Below are positions 56,474-64,000 of a stretch of DNA of 64,000 nucleotides, in pieces (position 1 is the first letter of the stretch; every line of letters starts with the position of its first letter). Made by a program: the position numbers and the translations under genes. Under the pieces are notes generated by a model that was given only the letters and a program-made list of their open reading frames with translations, did not search any database and had not been told where the DNA came from. The DNA is from Aspidapion aeneum (taxonomy: Eukaryota > Arthropoda > Insecta > Coleoptera > Brentidae): positions 126,712,640-126,776,639 of the forward strand of contig OY755039.1 in the NCBI GenBank assembly GCA_963576565.1. Direction: 5' to 3'.

Positions 56474-56625
56474 TTCTCTTGTCTTTTTCCGTGGGCAGCT
56501 CGAAAGCTGTACACTTATGGAGGTCCACGATGACACCATTAGATCGTGGACCCCTGTCGGTTTACAGCTTTCGAGCTGCCCACGGAAAATACAAGAGAAA
56601 CAAAATCTTTCTATACCCGCTTAGC
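56474..56625. mobile_element. Hairpin core between the two arrays, related to the 6-kb foldback module
   Basis: TTTTCCGTGGGCAGCTCGAA with AGCTGTACAC pairs with TACAGCTTTCGAGCTGCCCA at 56560-56583. The module at 6055-6080 reads TTTTCCGTGGGTAGCTTGAA and likewise goes on to AAAGCT, GGTCCA and ATCTAATGG. The adjoining AGAAACAAAA and CCCGCTTAGCCA match AGGGAAACAAAAAA and CCCGATTAGCCA at 6318-6350. Confidence 0.82.
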
Positions 56626-56689
56626 CACGAATTTATTTAAAAAATTTTTTACCTACTCTGTAGATCTTTTTAAATGTAAATCACTTTAT

Positions 56690-57820
56690 GTATACCAAAT
56701 TTCATCCAAATCGGATAACGGGATGTGTCAAAAACAAATTTTTCTATGGAAGGGGGTGGGGGTAGGGGTGTGAGGATATTTTTTCTTATTGTTGTATTAT
56801 CATCTGACCACTATGTGTATACCAAATTTTATACAAATCGGATAACGGGAAGTGTGTCAAAAACACATTTTTCTATAGAAGGGGTGGGGGTAGGGGTGGG
56901 AGGATATTTTTTTCTTAACGTTGTATTGTCATGGGACCACTACGTGTGTACCAAATTTCATCCAAATCGGATAATGGGAAGTGTGTCTAAAACTCATTTT
57001 TTTATGAACGGGGGTGGGGGTAGAGGTGGGAGGATATTTTTTTCTTAATATTGTATTGTCATTGGATCACTATATGTATACCAAATTTCAACCAAATCGG
57101 ATAATGGGAAGGGTGTCAAAAACGCATTTTCTATGGAAGGGGGTGGGGGTAGAGGTGGGAGGATATTTTTTTCTTAATATTGTATTGTCATCGGATCACT
57201 ATATGTATACCAAATTTCAACCAAATCGGATAATGGGAAGGGTGTCAAAAACGCATTTTCTATGGAAGGGGGTGGGGGTAGAGGTGGGAGGATATTTTTT
57301 TCTTAATGTTGTATTGTCATCGGACCACTATGTGAATACCAAATTTCATCCAAATCGGATAATGGGAAGTGTGTCAAAAACTCATTTTTCTATGAAAGGG
57401 GGTGGGGGTAGAGGTGGGAGGATATTTTTTTCTTAATATTATATTGTCATCGGATCACTATATGTATACTAAATTTCATCCAATTCGCATAACGGGATGT
57501 GTGTCAAAAACAAATTTTTCTATGGAAGGGAGTGAGGGTAGGGGTGGGAGGATTATTTTTCTTATTGTTGTATTATCATCGGACCACTATGTGTATACCA
57601 AATTTAATTTTGTATTATCATCGGACCACTATGTGTATACCGAATTTTATCCAAATCAGATAACAGGAAGTGTGTCAAAAACACATTTTTCTATAGAAGG
57701 GGTGGGGGTAGGGGTGGAAGGATATTTTTTTCTTAATGTTGTATTGTCATGGGACCACTACGTGTGTACCAAATTTCATCCAAATCGGATAATGGGAAGT
57801 GTGTCAAAAACGTTTCACAA
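56690..57820. repeat. Right inverted array, ~10 units
   Basis: The same unit as the left array in opposite orientation (CATCCAAATCGGATAATGGG, then GTGTCAAAAAC). One truncated unit lies at about 57590-57640. Confidence 0.93.
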
Positions 57821-58079
57821 GATTTGATAGATAGTTAGTTAGTTAGTTAGTTAGACAGAACATCTGAAACTAAATAAAAGCTTGTAAAAAATTGTGTAAA
57901 GGATTTTTTAAAGATGTTTTTATATAAATAATATATTTTATTTTTCATGTACACATTTTATCAAAAAAAATTTTTTTAGTCCGGCGCCGAGTTGGCCGGC
58001 GCCCAGTTGGCGGCGCCGAGTTGGCCCGGCGCCCAGTTGGCCCGGCGCCGAGTTGGCGGCGCCCAGTTGTCCCATTCCG

Positions 58080-58088
58080 GTACTACAC
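58080..58088 (+). repeat. 9-bp target-site duplication, right
   Basis: GTACTACAC, the partner of 54554-54562. Confidence 0.88.
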
Positions 58089-58384
58089 ACCTCCAAGTTC
58101 GATGAATATTCGAAAAATTTTCCCAAAAAATGTAGTGATAGTTTAGAAAATGCATATAAAAAAAGTTTGATATAGACACATTAAAAAATGAACTATCAGT
58201 AATTTATAAAGACTAACATTTTAAGTGCCTTAAAGTTAAATCTATGTGAAATTTTTAGTGAAACTAAAAAACTTTGTAATCTTGTTTTAACTATTCCAGT
58301 TACGATCAAAAATGACACAAGATAAACTTTCCACGCTGGCAATTTTTTCCATAGAAAAAGAACTGACTTTCTATGAAAATGACA

Positions 58385-58541
58385 AAACTCGAACCTCTCT
58401 ATAACTTGAACATTTTAAGTGGTACCCGCACTTTTTATATGTATTTTAACCTCTTTAACTCGAATTTCTATAACTTGAACTCTCCACAACTCGAACTGTT
58501 TTGGTTGTCCCTTTAAGTTCGAGTTATAGAGGTTCCACTGT
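58385..58541. mobile_element. pogo-type MITE, CAGTGGAACCTCTATAACTC end
   Basis: The right end, read in reverse complement, starts CAGTGGAACCTCTATAACTC next to TA. The inverted counterpart CTCGAACCTCTCTATAACTT lies near the left end, and AACTCGAA-type strings repeat inside. These ends are characteristic of pogo/Tigger MITEs. Confidence 0.75.
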
Positions 58542-58549
58542 AATTGATA

Positions 58550-59280
58550 AAAGTTTGTATTGTAAAAAGAAAGAAGGATGGATGGAAATTGGCTTGATAT
58601 AAATCCGCTTGTTTACAAACTGTAATTTTTGTTTTTAGATTTAAAGTGAGTACCTAGTAAGTAAGTATATTTATTATCTTTGTAGAAAATAAAATTTTTC
58701 GACAATCATAGAAAGGGAAAATTGGAAAAAAATACACATTGCATTTGATCATTTATTCCATTCCCATTTCATGAAGGATTTTTCTTTCATTTTTGGCCTT
58801 GGTGCCTCATCAGTTTTACAAGTCACAAGCCACCACTGCCTAGCAGTATAAGGGGGGACGCGTTTTGTATAATGCGAATTTTTTTGGTTAATCGGGATGT
58901 TTGTTTTTAAAGTTACAATAAAAAATTAAAATTAAAAATGTTGTAGGATGAGAGAACCCCAAATATTCAGAAACTGTGTATGGTTCTATCAAGACAATAT
59001 ACTGAAAAACTCTTTTTTTAAATATTGTTAATCTTTTTTCTCCTTGGATGGAAATTGGTAGTTTGTTATAAAATTTTTACACATGCATAGAGGGGACTAC
59101 GCTCAGTTATAGATAGTCTGTGAACTGGAATATTCAAACAGTTTACACTCCTTGTACTGTATTCATGAGTTGGTAAAAGATGTTATGGACTAATTAACAA
59201 TAAATAAACAATTCCTTATAACTTAACGTAATAAAATAAATCCATAATAAAAATATGCAAAAACATTTATGAAAATTTCA
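58550..59280. other. Non-coding stretch with possible pogo-like end at 58891-58904
   Basis: No gene seen. GGTTAATCGGGATG may be the right end of the element whose left end is at 52857. Confidence 0.4.
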
Positions 59281-59284
59281 GGGT

Positions 59285-59735
59285 TATATATCAAGTGATA
59301 TATATCATGATATATATATAGCTTGATATAAATCTGATATATTCAATAATTTTACTTATTAAACTGAAAATGTTTTCTACCATTCTAAATATCAGAAAAT
59401 TTGTCAGTACACCCCTGTACAAAAGTATAAGCATCTGTAAAGGTGTAGTATCGATCGATTCGGCTGCCGGATAGGCATTGCGGAGCTGACTGGGAATCTC
59501 CTGTTTCACATCTGGTAGATCCCTGACACGATGATTTCTTTTGTTTTCTATTTTCCCAGGTTAGAGCAGTTAGTTACTGTGTTTTCCATCTGTGTGTACT
59601 TTTGATTTATTAGGAAGTAGTGTTTTTATTTAATATGCCAAAACAAAGCATTCAGTTTGATAATAATATATATCAGATATCCGATATATATCATGTGATA
59701 TGATATTTATATAAATATCGTGATATTTTCGAACA
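59285..59735. mobile_element. Inverted-repeat element with TATATCA-rich ends
   Basis: TATATCAAGTGATATATATC and TGATATAAATCTGATATATT at the left mirror ATATATCAGATATCCGATAT and ATATCATGTGATATGATATT at the right. The centre is less AT-rich (59450-59540). The type is unknown. Confidence 0.6.
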
Positions 59736-59739
59736 CTGG

Positions 59740-61140
59740 AAAATTTATTTAAGGTTTTTGTATAAAAACCTTGAGGGAAACTACAATCTATTGTTTTTTA
59801 TAAACATTTTTAACAACTACCTTTGTTATTTATATATGAATAAGATGATTATTTTGTAGGCTAAGAAAATTAAATAAAGTTTGTCTGGTTGTTGTTTCAG
59901 CAGTGTAGAAGTTGTTGGTTCAGCAGTTTAGAAGCTATCATGTTATGGATAGAAATACACGCACAGGTAGACATCATGATGATATTGCTAAGATAGGTCA
60001 AAATACACCCAAATAACACATTTATTGCATTAACTGAAAAAAAAATTGAACCAAAATAATAGCCATTGCTGAGCGGGCTAGAAAGGAAAAAATTGAACCA
60101 AAAATTGGTCCAGCACTGGATCATTAATTAATTACCTATTCTCAGCTAGTATTCATTGTCAAACTGCCATCCTCATTGTATACTCAACTACTTCTAGTGC
60201 CTGCACTACAGACACACATGAATAATGTATGTTTTGCTTGTACAGTTTTAAGTTGTCATGCAATATGGAGTGTGTATGGTATCAAGTTGTCTGTTTTAAT
60301 CAATTGTTGGGCTTGAAGCTAATCTGCCATACACATGCATGCTTATTGTATGTTTTACTGTACAAGTAAAACTTTATGACTAGTATGTATGAACAAACTT
60401 TACTTTACCTATTTACCTAGCTTGTTTTGTAAAAATTGACCTTAAATAAATGAACTAAATTAATCAAGGATTACATACATTACAAAAACTATCTAATCTA
60501 GAAATCAAAACTCAGAAGGGTTCAAAAACACCTATACACCATAAAAACACAACATGACCTTGGCTGCCATCTTGCTGATTATTTTTGCCAGGTATTTATA
60601 GCCAAAATATTGGCAATCTGCTTATTGTTTTAATAGTCTCAAAACCTCTGGATCGTAAATAATCTAGGCGCGTACATAAATGCGAGCTAAAAATGGGTTA
60701 ATAAGTGCTAAAAATACCTATTAAGTAGCCCATCGCCGCCAAGCCCCTAGTCAGCAAACTGCTTCACACGACAAAAGTCAACGCACTCGACCAATGGGTC
60801 AAAAGACCATAAAATAACGCAGTAATCTTTCAAAAACCCCTTAAAACTACAAAGCTACCTTAAAAGTTAAATAATGAATGGTTTCAAACGGAAAAATTGG
60901 GCATAAAGGACCGAAAAATTTGGAAATTTTTATGTTTTGATAACAAGAAAACGAAAACCAAAAATTCCACAACACATTCCAGGACCACTGAATAAATGGA
61001 ATTCAAAGAATTTTGGTTTGAGATACTTCCTAATGAGTTGGCAACGTCGCATATTAACATCTGATCGTAACCAACAAAGTTTGAATTTATGGTTCTGTAA
61101 CCCTACTTTTTTTAAAGTTAAAATCAAAAAATTTAGCTTT
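59740..61140. other. Intergenic stretch; repeat copy 3 at 59970-60110; possible minus-strand TATA box near 60600
   Basis: 59970-60110 matches 33540-33680. On the minus strand GGCTATAAATACC at about 60592-60604 is followed by AAGATGGCAGCC, a YY1-like start-region motif. This could be a promoter, for example of non-coding yki 5' exons, but nothing else supports it. 60660-60830 is locally GC-richer. Confidence 0.35.
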
Positions 61141-61148
61141 TTCGTAAA

Positions 61149-61256
61149 ATGAATGTTCTTAGACGATTTAGGCCGATTGTGATTTGTAATGGTTTTCAAT
61201 GCTCGACAACATTCGTAAGAAATGCGGGTTCTTTGTATGAGCCTGAATATTTAGAT
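61149..61256 (+). CDS. Candidate first coding exon of a mitochondrial protein gene (possibly mitoribosomal mL48)
   Basis: An ATG in good context (gtaaaATGa) opens 36 codons that end exactly at a strong donor, GAT|gtaagtat, in phase 0. The peptide begins MNVLRRFRPIVICNGFQCST and continues TFVRNAGSLYEPEYLD. It is basic, lacks acidic residues in the first 30, and has an RNAGS presequence-cleavage-like step, all typical of mitochondrial import signals. The following YEPEYLD recalls the start of mature mitochondrial ribosomal protein L48 in insects. That link is from memory and tentative, so no symbol is given. No continuing exon with that family's conserved core was found before the window end. 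Confidence 0.45.
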
Positions 61257-61454
61257 GTAAGTATAATAACCTTTGGGAGGTGCATGCAGCTACACCCCCC
61301 ATAAAAGATAATCAAAAAAAATCACTGTGGGGGTACGTTCAGATAGTACGTCGGATGTAGTCGGGCGCGCTCAAATCCGTTCAGATTACATACTGGGTGA
61401 AAGTTACTCTCGTTCATATTGGCTGAAAATAATGTCGGGCGAATCACCTTTTAC

Positions 61455-62375
61455 ACCCTTTTGAATTGAATTTATTTTATTTAAATAAAGTCTTTTACAT
61501 TTTACAAAAACTTCTATTCCTATTATTAATACTAATGTTTATCAAAATAACAAAGCAAGGAAATGAACCCTGAGTGCCTCATTAATTTAGTATTGCACAA
61601 AATTAAGTATTTAAGAAAAACTGTAAACTAATAAAACAAAATCTTTAAGTTAAAACTAAAAGTATCTAAAAATAATTATCTTTAACAGTCAGATATTGTA
61701 AGACATTATTACAATAGGAACCAATAAATAAATAGTATTGACCTAAATAATTAAACTATTTCTTCAACAAAAATAACAGTAGGTATGCAATATGTTTTTA
61801 AGCTACAATAAATATAAGTAGATAACACAGATTTAATTAAGTTAATATGAATACAGATAGATCTGAGTTAAAAATTTATAGTTTAAAGTAAAAACACCAA
61901 TCTTAAATAAAATTTAGACATATGTAGGTACAAAAATATATTATGTAATAACTAAGGTTATTTCAAAATACATATATTCTAATATTTTAAACAGGTACTT
62001 TTGTAAACAGATACATTTAGTTACTAATTCTATAACAGCATTCTATTTTTAAGGCAAGAGATAATTTTTAGAAAAGATCAAAATACAGGTACATCAAATG
62101 ATCTGGCTAGAATAGTATTGACCAAATTGTTTTGTAAGAAAAATGTTTTAATTTTTTTGTTAAATATTCTAATAGGTAGTTTCTTTATTTCCTCTGGTAT
62201 GCAATTAAAAATCCTTGCACCTAAATAAAAGAACATCCTCTAACTGAGCGACCTCTCAACTCTGGGAATAAAAATTTTAGTTCTATTAGTACTTAGTTGA
62301 AAGTCTAGAAAATTGAAATTTTTTATTATTAGTTCTTCTCTATGAGGTGGGTGACAAACGCTCGACTTGCACAGT
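61455..62375 (-). mobile_element. 3' end of a Jockey/CR1-like non-LTR retrotransposon
   Basis: On the minus strand from about 62310 to 62090 a nearly open frame reads TNRTKIFIPRVERSLS, a stop, then RMFFYLGARIFNCIPEEIKK. This is the tail of LINE polymerases (RSLSQ-x3-YLGAxxWNxLPxEI). Below it follows an AT-rich 3' untranslated region that ends near 61455 in TTTATTTAAATAAAATAAAT plus TCAATTCAAA, resembling the short 3' repeat of such elements. It is 5'-truncated. Confidence 0.72.
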
Positions 62376-62720
62376 AGGTATATAAACCAACCCCCCAATT
62401 TTTTTATTTTTTGTTTTATATTTTCGAAAACATATTACATAAAAGTGGCATTTTCTATAAATAAATAATCAAATTTTACTTTTTCTTGAAGACAAAAACA
62501 CTTGTTTGACTTTGGACAGGTGAGTTCTAAGTTTCTTTAGAAGGGTTAAGTAAGTCCCATCTATAAACTCGAGACCATTCAAGATGGTTACCTCTGACAA
62601 GAAACACACATAAAAACATCACAAAAATTCCTATTTTCATAAGATTGTAGAAGCCAAATTTGTTATGGTTGGGTTTGTTTCATATCCCGTATAGAAAACA
62701 TTAAATTTAGTTACCTATTA

Positions 62721-63161
62721 GCTCACACTACTACTATACTATGTAGTAGTGAGAGCTATGGTGATCTTAATTTTTTCAAGAAAAAAAAATTGGTCTGATT
62801 TTAAACATTTTTATATATCTTTGCGTCTTAATGATTTGGAAAATTTTTTGGCGCGCCGTGTGTCTGTCTGTGTGTAAGTATGTCTGTCTGTAACGACCAA
62901 CGCGCATAACTCAAAAACCGCTTGCCCAATTTGAATGAAGCTTGGTACCTAGGCTGGGTTTTCAGTCGAGATGGTCCCATTTAAAAATGAACAAAATCCA
63001 CCGAACGCAAGTCAAATAAAAGGGCACAAGGGGAGTAGATTTCAAAAATTAGAGTTTAAGTAAAAATATGGCTTGTGTGGTATCAAATGAAAGGTAATAT
63101 ATTTCGGTTTTTAGTTATATTAGGTGACACACACACTATAACTATAGTACCTAGTGTGAGC
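62721..63161. mobile_element. PIF/Harbinger-type MITE
   Basis: GCTCACACTACTACTATACT at the left mirrors AGTACCTAGTGTGAGC at the right. TTA lies directly outside both ends, a TWA duplication. The body has a GTCTGTCTGTGTG segment and ACCAACGCGCATAACTCAAA, shared with the partial copy at 13072. Confidence 0.82.
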
Positions 63162-63388
63162 TTAGATTGACAGAGTATTTTTCTTTGTGGGATTTTTGCT
63201 AGGGTATGCATGATGGTTTACCCATAGTAACATAGCACAATGGATAAAGCTAATGCCTTGTTTTAAAGCTCCATTTTACCATAATCAACTGGCAGAAAAA
63301 AAAAACGAAAATACTAAAATTAACCCTAAAATTCAATTTTTTGTTATGTTACTGTGTAAATCGACCCTCAAAACTGTATTGGTTACAG

Positions 63389-63570
63389 GTTTCACATCGC
63401 TCCATGCAATGAAGACAATTGCCTTAGGAATAAACCCTTGGGAGTGTGAGTTGTTTTTAGAGTATCAAGCAGTTTTTCAAGCAGAATCCTCTTGCAGCGA
63501 CACTCCTTATAGGAAAACACTCTTTCAGATGCAAATGGATCCTTTACAGAATTTCATTTTGACTGTTTAG
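63389..63570 (+). CDS. Possible terminal exon of an unknown gene
   Basis: The sequence follows a possible acceptor ttggttacag. With a two-base phase it reads FTSLHAMKTIALGINPWECE, then LFLEYQAVFQAESSCSDTPY and on to a TAG at 63570. Composition is protein-like (Trp, Cys, balanced charges) compared with nearby chance ORFs. AATAAA lies about 95 bases downstream near 63665. The methionine-started frame from 63253 extends it upstream with low-complexity Asn/Lys, so the true start is unclear. No family was recognised. It could be an exon of the gene starting at 61149, or chance. Confidence 0.3.
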
Positions 63571-63579
63571 TTTCTACTT

Positions 63580-64000
63580 AGGAGAATGGATTTTTATTTG
63601 GACAAATTGTTATAGGAATATAAATAATATTATACCTAGATATTACTTTGTGCTTTCAAATTAAAATAAAAGACATTTAAACTATGTATATTTGTATTCT
63701 TTATTTAATAGTAGATAATGTAACCATATAAAGAGGTTTGATATAATGTAATTGAAGATCTCTCAATGATCCAGCAAACACTTTGAGAATTTGTATTTTT
63801 TCGCATCCTCACTGTCATACACTATTATATTATATTGCACATGTATGTACATATAACTATTAATTTTCAAATTTATTTATTTTCCTTGAAAGTGTTGAGC
63901 AGAAGAACTTAAAACCTGTATTGCTTACAACAAAGAAAATAAATTTACATAAAACACAACTTTTAAATCTAAAACAAAACTTTATTTGTCTATTAAAACT
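63580..64000. other. AT-rich end of window, no gene seen
   Basis: AATAAA near 63665 could serve the frame above. Nothing else was recognised. Confidence 0.4.

Larger units (their letters stand above)
54563..58079. mobile_element. 3.5-kb foldback transposon with subterminal GGCGCC arrays and opposed ~120-bp arrays
   Basis: The ends CGGTCTAGGACAACTGGGCG and, inverted, CGGAATGGGACAACTGGGCG are followed by repeats of GGCGCCGCCAACTCGGCGCC type on both sides. Next come mirrored ~120-bp AT-rich blocks with a TTAG/CTAA repeat at the inner edge. Inside are about 13 units in one orientation (54840-56470) and about 10 in the other (56690-57820). Each contains CCATTATCCGATTTGGATGA and a CCACCCCTACCCCCACCCCC-like stretch. 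A 9-bp duplication flanks it. Long ORFs inside are translations of the tandem unit. The organisation resembles Foldback elements (9-bp duplications, repeated arms). No transposase is present. Confidence 0.92.

Noticed and set aside
54840..57820. CRISPR-like array
   Set aside because: The units are ~120 bp, in two opposing orientations, without short repeat/unique spacer alternation, and in a eukaryotic genome.
54907..57827. Many overlapping ORFs of 60-155 codons with repeated glycine-rich and TKFHPNRI-like segments
   Set aside because: They are translations of the tandem ~120-bp unit of the foldback element, present in mirrored form on both strands. The repeats explain the open frames.
59291..59509. 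72-codon minus ORF
   Set aside because: Half of it reads the TATATCA-rich inverted repeat, and no domain was recognised.

Overview
This window looks like nuclear DNA from an insect. It is AT-rich and has one spliced gene with GT-AG introns and kilobase-long introns. It is packed with transposon families that leave small inverted-repeat elements. A beetle-like or other large insect genome would fit, but the sequence alone does not settle the order. There is no bacterial-style gene arrangement, CRISPR array or rRNA.

The one clearly functional gene is yorkie (yki, the insect YAP homologue and transcriptional co-activator of the Hippo pathway). It lies on the minus strand from 51268 to 32836. 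Seven coding exons join in frame to a 407-residue protein. It has a TEAD/Scalloped-binding N-terminus, two HxRxxS Warts/LATS sites before the WW domains and a third after them, two WW domains, a glutamine/arginine-rich coiled coil, an acidic tail, and a C-terminal hydrophobic peptide ending LIWL where human YAP ends LTWL.

Layout: 1-5170 is a degraded Ty3/gypsy-type LTR retrotransposon on the minus strand, cut by the left edge. 5361-6930 holds a palindromic MITE and a compound foldback element with a 13-bp flanking repeat. 8236-9853 is a decayed copy of a multicopy arthropod protein gene. 11-32 kb is mostly non-coding and filled with inverted-repeat elements (11658, 15571, 18287, 21046, 24132, 25905, 27443, 29039, 30690), plus one small candidate membrane-protein ORF at 23420-23668. 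32.8-51.3 kb is yki. Its introns carry a SINE-like retroposon with a 12-bp target-site duplication, a decayed non-LTR element, RTE-like fragments, several MITEs, a tandem array and an apparently identical 645-bp duplication. 51.4-60 kb is a nest of DNA transposons. The most striking is a 3.5-kb foldback element (54563-58079) with a perfect 9-bp target-site duplication, GC-rich subterminal repeats and two opposed arrays of a ~120-bp unit. 61-63.6 kb has a plausible first exon of a mitochondrial protein gene on the plus strand, a non-LTR 3' end, a MITE and a possible terminal exon.

Only yki can be read as a working gene. The rest is repeats or tentative exons. All calls come from reading motifs, splice sites and repeat symmetry by eye; no searches were run.
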